Below, piece after piece: positions 27,753 to 36,021 of a stretch of DNA of 64,000 nt. The stretch's first letter is position 1, and the number at the start of each line of letters is the position of its first letter. The stretch spans positions 1 through 64,000 of the forward strand of contig CACSKA010000013.1 in NCBI GenBank assembly GCA_902706205.1, in the 5' to 3' direction. The position numbers and the translations under genes were made by a program. The stretch is from Chryseobacterium sp. 18061 (GTDB lineage Bacteria; Pseudomonadota; Gammaproteobacteria; Enterobacterales; Enterobacteriaceae). Below the pieces are notes generated by a model. That model saw nothing but the letters and a program-made list of their open reading frames with translations, did not search any database and was not told the origin of the DNA.

Positions 27753-28883
27753 ATGATTCCTTTTAACGCACCGCCGGTTGTAGGTACAGAGCTCGATTAC
27801 ATGCAGTCGGCCATGGGCAGCGGCAAACTGTGCGGCGATGGTGGCTTTACCCGTCGCTGCCAGCAGTGGATGGAGCAACGTTTCGGCAGTGCCAAAGTGC
27901 TGTTAACCCCATCCTGCACCGCATCGCTGGAAATGGCGGCCCTGCTGCTGGATATCCAGCCTGGTGATGAAGTCATCATGCCGAGTTACACTTTCGTGTC
28001 CACGGCTAACGCCTTCGTGCTGCGTGGCGCAAAAATCATTTTTGTCGATGTGCGTCGCGATACCATGAACATTGACGAAGCGCTGATTGAAGCGGCGATC
28101 ACCGAGAAAACGCGAGTCATCGTGCCGGTGCATTATGCTGGCGTGGCCTGTGAAATGGACACCATCATGGCGCTCGCCAAAAAGCATAACCTGTTCGTGG
28201 TGGAAGATGCCGCCCAAGGCGTGATGTCGACTTACAAAGGCCGCGCGCTGGGCACCATCGGGCATATTGGCTGCTTTAGCTTCCATGAAACCAAAAACTA
28301 CACCGCCGGTGGTGAAGGCGGCGCGACGCTGATCAATGATCGTAAACTGATTGAGCGTGCCGAAGTCATTCGCGAGAAAGGTACCAATCGCAGTCAGTTC
28401 TTCCGCGGGCAGGTCGACAAATACACCTGGCGCGATATCGGTTCAAGTTACCTGATGGCCGATTTGCAGGCGGCGTATCTGTGGGCGCAACTGGAAGCCG
28501 CAGATCGTATTAATCAGCAGCGTCTTAGCCTGTGGCAAACCTATCACGATGCGCTGAAACCGCTGGCTGACGCCGGCCGTATTGAGCTGCCGACGATTCC
28601 AGCCGACTGCGTGCATAATGCGCACATGTTTTACATCAAGCTGCGTGACGAAGCTGATCGCGGCAAGCTGATTTCCTGGCTGAAAGAGGCCGAGATCCTC
28701 GCGGTGTTCCACTATATCCCGCTGCACTCATCCCCGGCGGGCGAAGCGTTTGGCGAGTTCCACGGCGAAGACCGCTACACCACGCAGGAAAGTGAGCGTT
28801 TGCTCCGTCTGCCGCTGTTCTACAATCTGGCGGCGGTGAATCAGCGCACGGTGATTAACTCTCTGCTTAGCTTCTTCGCCTGA
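27753..28883 (+). CDS. wecE: dTDP-4-amino-4,6-dideoxygalactose transaminase
   Basis: A 376-residue PLP enzyme of the DegT/DnrJ/EryC1 family that transfers an amino group from glutamate to dTDP-4-keto-6-deoxyglucose. The PLP lysine is Lys181 in SFHETKNYTAGGEGG. The ATG at 27753 matches MIPFNAPPV, the E. coli start. Its stop overlaps the wzxE start as TGATG. Also called rffA. Confidence 0.95.
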   Translation: MIPFNAPPVVGTELDYMQSAMGSGKLCGDGGFTRRCQQWMEQRFGSAKVLLTPSCTASLEMAALLLDIQPGDEVIMPSYTFVSTANAFVLRGAKIIFVDVRRDTMNIDEALIEAAITEKTRVIVPVHYAGVACEMDTIMALAKKHNLFVVEDAAQGVMSTYKGRALGTIGHIGCFSFHETKNYTAGGEGGATLINDRKLIERAEVIREKGTNRSQFFRGQVDKYTWRDIGSSYLMADLQAAYLWAQLEAADRINQQRLSLWQTYHDALKPLADAGRIELPTIPADCVHNAHMFYIKLRDEADRGKLISWLKEAEILAVFHYIPLHSSPAGEAFGEFHGEDRYTTQESERLLRLPLFYNLAAVNQRTVINSLLSFFA

Positions 28884-30133
28884 TGTCGCTGGCAAAAGCG
28901 TCTGTCTGGACTGCGGCCAGCACGCTGGTCAAAATTGGTGCGGGTCTGCTGGTGGTCAAACTGCTGGCAGTGACCTATGGGCCGTCTGGTGTAGGCCAGG
29001 CGGGTAACTTCCGTCAATTGGTGACGGTGCTCGGCGTGCTCGCTGGAGCGGGGATTTTCAACGGCGTCACTAAGTATGTCGCGCAGTATCACGACGACCC
29101 CGAGCATCTGCGCAATGTAGTCGGCACCTCGTCAGCGATGGTGCTGGGTTTCTCCACGCTGTTGGCCATCATCTTTGTTGTTGCCGCTGCGCCCATCAGC
29201 CAGGGGCTGTTCGGGCATACCCATTATCAAGGGTTAGTGCGGCTGGTGGCGCTGGTCCAGATGGGCATTGCATGGGCCAACCTGCTTCTGGCGTTGCTCA
29301 AAGGTTTTCGCGATGCATCCGGAAACGCACTGTCTCTCATTGCCGGTAGCTTAATTGGTGTAGCAGCGTATTTTCTTAGCTGGCATTTCGGTGGCTATGA
29401 AGGCGCGTTGCTGGGCATTGCCTTAGTTCCTGCGCTGGTTGTACTGCCAGCCGCAGTGATGATGGCGAAGCGCAGAGCGATTCCGTTTGCCTACCTGAAA
29501 CCACGGTGGAATGCGTTTTATGCCGGACAGCTGGGAAAATTTACGGTAATGGCGTTGATCACATCGGTGACGCTGCCGGTGGCATATGTGATGATGCGAA
29601 ACCTACTGGCTGCGCATTACAGCTGGGATGAGGTGGGGATCTGGCAGGGCGTGAGCAGCATTTCCGACGCCTACCTGCAGTTTATTACCGCCTCATTCAG
29701 CGTCTATTTGCTGCCAACGCTTTCGCGGCTGACCGAGAAATCAGACATTACGCGTGAAATTGCGAAAGCGCTGAAGTTCGTACTGCCGGCGGTAGCCGCG
29801 GCGAGTTTCACCGTCTGGCTGCTGCGTGATTTTGCTATCTGGCTGCTGTTTTCTGCGAAGTTTACCGCAATGCGCGATCTCTTCGCGTGGCAGTTAGTCG
29901 GCGATGTGCTGAAAGTGGGCGCTTATGTATACGGCTACCTGGTGATCGCCAAAGCGTCGCTGCGGTTCTACGTACTGACGGAAATTAGCCAGTTCACGTT
30001 GCTGACCGCATTTTCGCATTGGCTGATCCCCGCGCACGGTGCACTCGGCGCGGCGCAAGCCTATATGGCGACCTATATCGTTTATTTTGTGCTGTGTAGC
30101 AGCGTATTTTTAATTTGGCGTAAACGGGCATGA
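28883..30133 (+). CDS. wzxE: ECA lipid III flippase WzxE
   Basis: A 416-residue polytopic membrane protein of the MOP/Wzx superfamily with about 12 membrane segments. It moves undecaprenyl-PP-linked ECA trisaccharide from the cytosolic to the periplasmic face. Length is as in E. coli. It starts on the wecE stop (TGATG) and overlaps wecF by 4 bases. Confidence 0.95.
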   Translation: MSLAKASVWTAASTLVKIGAGLLVVKLLAVTYGPSGVGQAGNFRQLVTVLGVLAGAGIFNGVTKYVAQYHDDPEHLRNVVGTSSAMVLGFSTLLAIIFVVAAAPISQGLFGHTHYQGLVRLVALVQMGIAWANLLLALLKGFRDASGNALSLIAGSLIGVAAYFLSWHFGGYEGALLGIALVPALVVLPAAVMMAKRRAIPFAYLKPRWNAFYAGQLGKFTVMALITSVTLPVAYVMMRNLLAAHYSWDEVGIWQGVSSISDAYLQFITASFSVYLLPTLSRLTEKSDITREIAKALKFVLPAVAAASFTVWLLRDFAIWLLFSAKFTAMRDLFAWQLVGDVLKVGAYVYGYLVIAKASLRFYVLTEISQFTLLTAFSHWLIPAHGALGAAQAYMATYIVYFVLCSSVFLIWRKRA

Positions 30134-31209
30134 CTGTACTGATACACGTACTGGGATCGGATATCCCGCACCATAATCAAACCGTTCTGCGGTTTTTTAA
30201 TGAAGAACTGGCGGACGGTTGCGAGCACGCCCGCGAATTTATGGTGGTGGGCAATGAAAGCGAGCTGCAAGCCGCAGGCCCGAACCTCTCGCTGCGTTTT
30301 TATGCAGACAAGAAAGCGTTGGCTACCGCAGTTGTTGAGAAAGCGAAAGCCGACCGTACGCAGCGGTTTTTCTTCCATGGGCAGTTCAACACCGGCCTTT
30401 GGCTGGCGCTGTTATCCGGCGGTATCAAGCCCGCGCAGTTTAACTGGCATATCTGGGGCGCTGACCTGTATGAAGTTTCTCGTGGCCTGAAGTTCCGTCT
30501 CTTTTATCCGCTTCGCCGGATGGCGCAGGGGCGTGTGGGTTGTGTTTTCGCCACACGAGGCGATTTGAATACCTTCGCCAAAGTACATCCGCGGGTACAA
30601 GGTGAATTGTTGTATTTCCCGACGCGCATGGATTCGTCGTTAAACGACATGGAAACGGCGCGTCACGAAGCGCAAACGCTGACCATACTCGTCGGCAACT
30701 CCGGCGATCGCAGCAACGATCACATCGCGGCGCTGAAGGCTATTCATCAGCAGTTTGGTGACACCGTTAATGTGGTGGTGCCGATGGGCTACCCGGCGAA
30801 TAACGACGAATACATTCGCGAAGTTCGCGCGGCAGGTGAAGCGTTATTCAGCGTGGAACACCTACAGATCCTCGGGGAAAAGCTGGAGTTTGACGATTAT
30901 CTGGCCCTGCTTCGCCGCTGCGACCTGGGCTACTTCCTGTTCCCACGCCAGCAGGGGATCGGCACGCTGTGTTTGCTTATTCAGGCGGGGGTTCCGTGTG
31001 TGTTGAACCGGGAGAATCCGTTCTGGGAAGACATGGCCGAGCAGCACATTCCGGTGCTGTTCACTACTGATACACTGGACGTCGCCGTGGTGCGTGAAGC
31101 GCAACGACAACTGGCGAGTGTCGATAAAACACAGATAGCATTTTTCCGCCCAAACTATCTGGAACCGTGGCATCGCGCGCTGCAGATTGCAGCAGGAGAG
31201 GCGCAATGA
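30130..31209 (+). CDS. wecF: Fuc4NAc transferase (lipid III synthesis)
   Basis: A 359-residue glycosyltransferase (GT56) that adds Fuc4NAc from dTDP-Fuc4NAc to lipid II, completing the ECA repeat unit. It is a peripheral cytosolic enzyme at the inner membrane. Length equals E. coli WecF/RffT. Starts and ends both overlap neighbours as ATGA. Confidence 0.95.
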   Translation: MTVLIHVLGSDIPHHNQTVLRFFNEELADGCEHAREFMVVGNESELQAAGPNLSLRFYADKKALATAVVEKAKADRTQRFFFHGQFNTGLWLALLSGGIKPAQFNWHIWGADLYEVSRGLKFRLFYPLRRMAQGRVGCVFATRGDLNTFAKVHPRVQGELLYFPTRMDSSLNDMETARHEAQTLTILVGNSGDRSNDHIAALKAIHQQFGDTVNVVVPMGYPANNDEYIREVRAAGEALFSVEHLQILGEKLEFDDYLALLRRCDLGYFLFPRQQGIGTLCLLIQAGVPCVLNRENPFWEDMAEQHIPVLFTTDTLDVAVVREAQRQLASVDKTQIAFFRPNYLEPWHRALQIAAGEAQ

Positions 31210-32552
31210 GCCTGATGCAGTTTACTGGCCTGTTTGTGGTCTGGCTGTTTTCATCGCTGTTTATCGCCACGCTGACGTACTTTGAGTTTCGTCGGGTGCG
31301 CTTTAACTTTAACGTCTTCTTCTCAATGCTGTTTTTATTGACGTTTTTCTTCGGCTTCCCACTGTCGATGACACTGGTGTTTCGCTTTGACGTCGGTGTC
31401 GCGCCGCCTGAAATTCTGCTGCAGGCGCAGCTGTCGGCGGCCTGTTTTTACGCGATGTACTACGTGGCGTACAAAACGCGCCTGCGTGCGGCACGTACTC
31501 AGAAGGAACGTCGTCCGTTATTCACCATGAATCGGGTGGAAACCCACCTGGCCTGGATGACGCTGGCGCTGATTGCATTGTTGAGCGTCGGTGTATTCTT
31601 CGCGCACAACGGTTTCTTGCTGTTCAAGCTGCACTCCTATAGCCAGATTTTCTCCAGCGAAGTCTCCGGCGTGGCGCTCAAGCGCTTCTTCTACTTCTTC
31701 ATCCCGGCGATGCTGGTCGTCTATTTCCTGCGTCAGGACAGCAAAGCGTGGATCTTCTTCCTTGTCAGCACCGTGGCGTTTGGTCTGTTGACCTACGTGA
31801 TCGTCGGTGGCACGCGCGCCAATATCATCATCGCCTTTGCTATCTTCCTGTTCATCGGCATCATTCGCGGCTGGATTTCGCTGTGGATGCTGGCGGCGGC
31901 GGGTGTGTTAGGGATTGTCGGTATGTTCTGGCTGGCATTGAAACGCTATGGGATGAATGTGAGCGGCGACGAAGCGTTTTACACTTTCCTGTATCTGACG
32001 CGCGACACCTTCTCGCCATGGGAAAACCTGGCGCTGCTGTTGCAGAACTACGACAAAATCGACTTCCAGGGGCTGGCGCCGATTGTCCGCGATTTCTATG
32101 TCTTCATTCCGAGCTGGCTGTGGCATGACCGGCCGAGCATCGTACTCAATACCGCCAACTACTTTACCTGGGAAGTGCTGGATAACCATTCCGGGCTGGC
32201 GATTTCACCGACGCTGATTGGCTCGCTATTGGTGATGGGCGGCGCATGGTTTATCCCGCTGGGTGCGGTGGTCGTGGGGCTGATTATCAAATGGTTTGAC
32301 TGGCTGTATCAGCTGGGCAACCGTGAAACGAACCGCTATAAAGCGGCGATTCTGCACAGTTTCTGTTTTGGCGCTATCTTCAACATGATTGTGCTGGCCC
32401 GCGAAGGACTCGACTCATTCGTTTCCCGTGTGGTCTTTTTCCTGGTGATTTTCGGGCTCTGCCTGCTGGTCGCCAAATTGCTTTACTGGCTGCTGGACAG
32501 TGCCGGGCTTATCCATAAACGCTCAAGGCCGCAGCCACAACCTCTGGTTTGA
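31206..32552 (+). CDS. wzyE: ECA polymerase WzyE
   Basis: A 448-residue inner membrane polymerase with about 11 membrane segments that joins trisaccharide units of ECA in the periplasm. The long central block (KRFFYFFIPAMLVVYFLRQD through WENLALLLQNYD) is nearly identical to E. coli. I chose the ATG at 31206 (MSLMQFTGLF), which overlaps the wecF stop; an upstream ATG at 31167 lies within wecF and lacks support. Confidence 0.94.
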   Translation: MSLMQFTGLFVVWLFSSLFIATLTYFEFRRVRFNFNVFFSMLFLLTFFFGFPLSMTLVFRFDVGVAPPEILLQAQLSAACFYAMYYVAYKTRLRAARTQKERRPLFTMNRVETHLAWMTLALIALLSVGVFFAHNGFLLFKLHSYSQIFSSEVSGVALKRFFYFFIPAMLVVYFLRQDSKAWIFFLVSTVAFGLLTYVIVGGTRANIIIAFAIFLFIGIIRGWISLWMLAAAGVLGIVGMFWLALKRYGMNVSGDEAFYTFLYLTRDTFSPWENLALLLQNYDKIDFQGLAPIVRDFYVFIPSWLWHDRPSIVLNTANYFTWEVLDNHSGLAISPTLIGSLLVMGGAWFIPLGAVVVGLIIKWFDWLYQLGNRETNRYKAAILHSFCFGAIFNMIVLAREGLDSFVSRVVFFLVIFGLCLLVAKLLYWLLDSAGLIHKRSRPQPQPLV

Positions 32553-32563
32553 TAAGGGAACAC

Positions 32564-33304
32564 ATGACGGATTCAACCGTTGCGCCGCTTTATGCCGTGC
32601 GCGGCCTGCAGCTGATTGGCTGGCGTGATATGGCGCATGCGCTGGACTATCTCTATGCCGATGGGCATATGAGGCAGGGGACGCTGGTGGCGATCAACGC
32701 GGAGAAAGTACTGACGGCGGAAGACAATGCCGAGGTGCGTACGCTTATTGACGCCGCGGAGTTTAAATATGCCGACGGGATAAGCGTCGTACGTTCGATT
32801 CGCAAGAAATACCCGCAGGCCAACGTGTCACGCGTGGCCGGAGCCGACCTTTGGGAAGCGCTGATGGCTCGCGCGGGCGCGGAAGGCACACCGGTATTTC
32901 TGATTGGTGGCAAGCCGGAAGTGCTGGCGCAAACCGAAGCCAAACTGCGTCAACAGTGGAACGTGAATATTGTTGGCAGCCAGGACGGGTATTTTAACGC
33001 GGAAGAGCGGCAGGCACTTTTTGAGCGAATTCAGGTCAGCGGCGCGAAGATTGTCACCGTGGCGATGGGCTCACCAAAGCAAGAAATATTGATGCGTAAC
33101 TGTCGTTTGGTTCATCCTGATGCGCTGTATATGGGCGTGGGCGGTACCTATGACGTCTTCACCAGCCATGTAAAACGTGCGCCTAAGATATGGCAAAAAC
33201 TGGGGCTGGAATGGCTCTACCGCTTGCTGTCGCAGCCGAGTCGCATTGGCCGGCAGTTGCGCCTGTTGCGCTATCTTCGCTGGCACTACACCGGCAATCT
33301 TTGA
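32564..33304 (+). CDS. wecG: UDP-ManNAcA transferase (lipid II synthesis)
   Basis: A 246-residue WecG/TagA/CpsF glycosyltransferase (GT26) that adds ManNAcA to undecaprenyl-PP-GlcNAc, giving lipid II. The family segments INAEKVLT, YADGISVVR and VAMGSPKQE are present, and the basic C terminus binds membrane. AAGGGA lies ahead of the ATG at 32564, which gives the E. coli length. It is the last ECA gene. Confidence 0.95.
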   Translation: MTDSTVAPLYAVRGLQLIGWRDMAHALDYLYADGHMRQGTLVAINAEKVLTAEDNAEVRTLIDAAEFKYADGISVVRSIRKKYPQANVSRVAGADLWEALMARAGAEGTPVFLIGGKPEVLAQTEAKLRQQWNVNIVGSQDGYFNAEERQALFERIQVSGAKIVTVAMGSPKQEILMRNCRLVHPDALYMGVGGTYDVFTSHVKRAPKIWQKLGLEWLYRLLSQPSRIGRQLRLLRYLRWHYTGNL

Positions 33305-33318
33305 TCTCCCTTCCTAAA

Positions 33319-33349
33319 AATGTATTGCACAACAATTGTGCAATACATT
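33319..33349. repeat. Perfect 14-bp palindrome, NtrC-site-like
   Basis: AATGTATTGCACAA and its complement TTGTGCAATACATT flank a CAA centre. The inner 17 bases, TGCACAACAATTGTGCA, have the TGCAC-N7-GTGCA form of NtrC (GlnG) binding sites. It lies 14 bases after wecG and 158 bases before yifK. The arms are A/T-rich and no T-tract follows, so an intrinsic terminator is less likely. Confidence 0.6.
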
Positions 33350-33413
33350 CGCATAACTAATACTTTATTTGCCATTTCACCCTTTTTATTCAACCATTCG
33401 CACCCTTAAAAGT

Positions 33414-33429
33414 CGGCACGCCTGTTGAT
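33414..33429 (+). promoter_or_regulatory. Candidate sigma-54 promoter of yifK
   Basis: CGGCACG, four bases, then TTGAT matches the sigma-54 consensus TGGCACG-N4-TTGCW at 10 of 12 defined positions. The -24 GG is intact, but the -12 GC is GA here. Predicted start is near 33440. The palindrome centre would then be at about -106, a usual distance for an NtrC enhancer. Confidence 0.4.
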
Positions 33430-33507
33430 GCCAGACATTCCACGGTATGACATCTGTTCATAACAATAACCAGCAACGACCGGAAAGCGGCAAACACGCG
33501 AGGATCT

Positions 33508-34893
33508 ATGGCTGAGAAAGAACCAGTGCTACAGCGAGGGCTGGAAGCGCGACACATTGAATTAATTGCCCTGGGCGGCACCATCGGCGTTGGGCTGTTT
33601 ATGGGCTCCGCAAGCACCCTAAAATGGGCGGGTCCTTCGGTTTTACTGGCGTACATTATCGCCGGCCTCTTTGTGTTCTTCATCATGCGTTCGATGGGCG
33701 AAATGCTATTTCTCGAACCGGTCACTGGCTCGTTTGCCGTTTACGCGCATCGCTACATGAGCCCATTTTTTGGTTATCTCACCGCGTGGTCTTACTGGTT
33801 TATGTGGATAGCGGTCGGCATTTCAGAGATAACCGCCATCGGGGTTTACACCCAGTTCTGGTTCCCGGACATGGCACAGTGGATACCGGCGCTTATCGCC
33901 GTGGCGCTGGTGGGATTAGCGAATCTCGCGGCGGTGCGTTTGTACGGCGAACTGGAATTCTGGTTTGCGATGATCAAAGTCACCACCATTATCGTGATGA
34001 TCGTCGTGGGGCTTGGGGTGATTTTCTTTGGCTTCGGCAACGGCGGCCACGCGCTGGGCTTCGGTAATCTGACCGAACACGGCGGTTTCTTTGCCGGCGG
34101 CTGGAAGGGTTTCCTGACGGCGTTGTGCATTGTGGTGGCATCGTATCAGGGCGTGGAGCTGATTGGCATCACCGCCGGTGAAGCGAAAAACCCGCAGGTC
34201 ACCCTGCGCAGTGCGGTGGGCAAAGTCCTGTGGCGTATTTTGATTTTCTACGTCGGCGCTATTTTCGTTATCGTCACCATTTTTCCGTGGAATGAAATTG
34301 GCAGTAGCGGCAGTCCATTCGTGCTGACCTTTGCCAAAGTCGGGATCACAGCGGCGGCGGGCATCATCAACTTTGTGGTGCTGACGGCGGCACTTTCCGG
34401 CTGCAACAGTGGAATGTACAGTTGTGGCCGCATGCTGTACGCGTTGGCGAATAACCGCCAGCTTCCGTCGGCGATGGCGAAAGTCTCGAGGAACGGTGTG
34501 CCGGTGGTGGGCGTGGCGGTGTCGATTGTCGTGCTGCTGCTTGGCTCATGTTTGAACTACATGATTCCCAATCCGCAGCGGGTGTTTGTGTACGTCTACA
34601 GCGCCAGCGTGCTGCCGGGTATGGTGCCGTGGTTTGTTATCCTGATTAGCCAGCTGCGTTTTCGTGAGGCGCACAAGCAGGCGATGGCGAGCCATCCGTT
34701 CCGATCGGTGCTGTTCCCGTGGACCAACTATTTGACGATGGCTTTCCTGATTTGTGTGCTGGTCGGCATGGGCTTTAACGACGACACGCGCACATCGCTG
34801 TTTGTCGGCGTTCTTTTCCTGGCAATTGTGACAGTGCTTTACAAAGTATTAGGCCTCAATCGGACTGATAGCACCCAGAAATTGCAGGAATAA
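33508..34893 (+). CDS. yifK: Amino acid permease YifK (threonine/serine type)
   Basis: A 461-residue APC-family permease of the AAT group with 12 predicted membrane segments. The first-helix signature IALGGTIGVGLFMGSA is at about 21-36. The E. coli orthologue (also called ThrP) is reported to import threonine and serine by proton symport. The leader just before the gene is C/A-rich (AACAATAACCAGCAACGACC at 33463-33482), the type of site bound by the sRNA GcvB, which represses yifK in Salmonella. An AGGA lies ahead of the ATG. Confidence 0.92.
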   Translation: MAEKEPVLQRGLEARHIELIALGGTIGVGLFMGSASTLKWAGPSVLLAYIIAGLFVFFIMRSMGEMLFLEPVTGSFAVYAHRYMSPFFGYLTAWSYWFMWIAVGISEITAIGVYTQFWFPDMAQWIPALIAVALVGLANLAAVRLYGELEFWFAMIKVTTIIVMIVVGLGVIFFGFGNGGHALGFGNLTEHGGFFAGGWKGFLTALCIVVASYQGVELIGITAGEAKNPQVTLRSAVGKVLWRILIFYVGAIFVIVTIFPWNEIGSSGSPFVLTFAKVGITAAAGIINFVVLTAALSGCNSGMYSCGRMLYALANNRQLPSAMAKVSRNGVPVVGVAVSIVVLLLGSCLNYMIPNPQRVFVYVYSASVLPGMVPWFVILISQLRFREAHKQAMASHPFRSVLFPWTNYLTMAFLICVLVGMGFNDDTRTSLFVGVLFLAIVTVLYKVLGLNRTDSTQKLQE

Positions 34894-34945
34894 GCGACAA
34901 AACGTGCAAAGCATAACCAAACGGAAAATTTCTTTAAAAAGACAC

Positions 34946-34974
34946 TAGACAGCACAGCATGAAGTCCGTAATAT
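34946..34974 (+). promoter_or_regulatory. Promoter of the argX tRNA operon
   Basis: TAGACA (34946-34951), a 17-base spacer and TAATAT (34969-34974) are followed by a C/G-rich discriminator (CCGACCCCGC), typical of stringently controlled stable RNA promoters. An A/T-rich stretch (34921-34940) upstream could be an UP element. Confidence 0.75.
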
Positions 34975-34995
34975 CCGACCCCGCAACGGCGCTAA

Positions 34996-35072
<77 letters not shown>

Positions 35073-35138
35073 TTTACCCGGTGCTGGAGCTGCGGTGGTC
35101 TGTGATGTAAAGACAGGGCCGCGTGAAAGAATATCAGT

Positions 35139-35215
35139 GGTGGCTATAGCTCAGTTGGTAGAGCCCTGGATTGTGATTCCAGTTGTCGTGGGTTCGAATC
35201 CCATTAGCCACCCCA
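35139..35215 (+). tRNA. hisR: tRNA-His (GTG)
   Basis: A 77-base tRNA including the extra G at position -1 (GGTGGCTA) paired with the C discriminator, the identity mark of tRNA-His. The anticodon GTG is at 35173-35175, and CCA is encoded. Confidence 0.97.
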
Positions 35216-35238
35216 TTAATTTTGAGTTCAGTGGCAAT

Positions 35239-35325
35239 GCGAAGGTGGCGGAATTGGTAGACGCGCTAGCTTCAGGTGTTAGTGTTCGTAAGGACGTGGG
35301 GGTTCAAGTCCCCCCCCTCGCACCA
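35239..35325 (+). tRNA. leuT: tRNA-Leu (CAG)
   Basis: An 87-base class II tRNA with a long variable arm. The acceptor stem pairs GCGAAGG with CCCTCGC (one G-C slip), the anticodon CAG is at 35273-35275, and CCA is encoded. Confidence 0.96.
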
Positions 35326-35373
35326 CAACTTAAAATTAAATAGAATTGAACGAAAATTCAAAAAGCAGTATTT

Positions 35374-35450
35374 CGGCGAGTAGCGCAGCTTGGTAGCGCA
35401 ACTGGTTTGGGACCAGTGGGTCGGAGGTTCGAATCCTCTCTCGCCGACCA
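35374..35450 (+). tRNA. proM: tRNA-Pro (TGG), first copy
   Basis: A 77-base tRNA, identical to E. coli proM as far as I can recall it. The acceptor stem pairs CGGCGAG with CTCGCCG, and the anticodon TGG is at 35408-35410. It is followed by a terminator and then by an identical second copy. Confidence 0.97.
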
Positions 35451-35456
35451 ATTTTG

Positions 35457-35480
35457 AACCCTGCTACGGCAGGGTTTTTT
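35457..35480 (+). terminator. Terminator after the first proM
   Basis: An 8-bp stem (AACCCTGC / GCAGGGTT) with a TACG loop and a run of six T. It separates the two proM copies. Confidence 0.85.
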
Positions 35481-35518
35481 CTATCAAGAATTGAACAAAA
35501 ATTCAAAAAGCAGTACAT

Positions 35519-35595
35519 CGGCGAGTAGCGCAGCTTGGTAGCGCAACTGGTTTGGGACCAGTGGGTCGGAGGTTCGAATCCTCTCTCGCCGACCA
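35519..35595 (+). tRNA. proM: tRNA-Pro (TGG), second copy
   Basis: All 77 bases equal the first proM copy, including the anticodon TGG at 35553-35555 and CCA. It has no separate promoter that I can see; it would be read from the argX promoter if the terminator at 35457 leaks. Confidence 0.95.
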
Positions 35596-35601
35596 CATTC
35601 G

Positions 35602-35632
35602 AAAAAGCCCGCTTATTTAAGCGGGCTTTTTT
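35602..35632 (+). terminator. Terminator of the tRNA operon
   Basis: A 10-bp stem (AAGCCCGCTT / AAGCGGGCTT) with an ATTT loop, with A's before and six T after. It ends the tRNA transcript. Confidence 0.92.
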
Positions 35633-35640
35633 ACGTCTGT

Positions 35641-35766
35641 AGCCCGGAGAGGATGAAGAAGCTCCGGGGGAAGGAGGTTCGAGCCGAGCGAAGCGAGACA
35701 ACGTTGCTTTAGCAACGGCCCGGAGGGCGAGCCACGCAGTGGCGAGTTATCCTCTCTCGCCGACCC
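35641..35766 (+). repeat. Hairpin-rich element with a split tRNA-Pro 3' end
   Basis: The T-arm start GGAGGTTCGA (35673-35682) and the tRNA-Pro end ATCCTCTCTCGCCGACC (35749-35765) are separated by 66 bases that fold as consecutive small hairpins: CGTTGC/GCAACG, GCCC/GGGC and GCCAC/GTGGC. Upstream lies CCCGGAG/CTCCGGG (35643-35668), and GAGAGGAT (35647-35654) can pair with ATCCTCTC (35749-35756). The 5' half of the tRNA is missing. It may be a tRNA remnant expanded by palindromic sequence or an attachment-site scar. No integrase is nearby. Confidence 0.65.
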
Positions 35767-36021
35767 ATTTTGAGCTTCGTTTTGGCTTTTTTTTCTATTC
35801 TGTACCTGGTGTTTCTGCCCTTTAAAAAATATTTTTCCGCTCGGATTTTCTCGTTGTCAAATATGTCTCCAGACGGCGACATTTAATTCCCTGATTTCAT
35901 GCGACATCGCCTTTTCTGTATTCCAGCGTCTCCGTTTGGCGACATCTCATTTATTCCTAAAGCGGCTAACCCCCTGATATTGAGGGTACAAGAGTGGCGT
36001 GACGTGTGTAATAATATATGT
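35767..36021 (+). promoter_or_regulatory. glmZ upstream region with GlrR-type sites
   Basis: Two sites fit the GlrR consensus TGTC-N10-GACA: TGTCTCCAGACGGCGACA at 35864-35881 and CGTCTCCGTTTGGCGACA at 35927-35944 (one mismatch). A third GACA at 35903 lacks its partner. Near the start, TGGCGTG (35995) with a poor -12 could be a weak sigma-54 promoter, and TAATAT (36012-36017) a sigma-70 -10. The region holds no supported ORF. Confidence 0.65.

Larger units (their letters stand above)
35344..35595 (+). repeat. 145-base tandem duplication of the proM unit
   Basis: The unit starting AATTGAACGAAAATTCAAAA (35344) recurs at 35489 with one or two changes, and the tRNA that follows is identical, offset by exactly 145 bases. 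The duplicated segment therefore covers the leuT-proM spacer and proM itself. K-12 has one proM here. Confidence 0.9.

Noticed and set aside
33319..33349. Intrinsic terminator of the ECA operon
   Set aside because: The stem is A/T-rich in its outer half and is not followed by a T-tract; a protein-binding palindrome fits better, though a Rho-independent role is not excluded.
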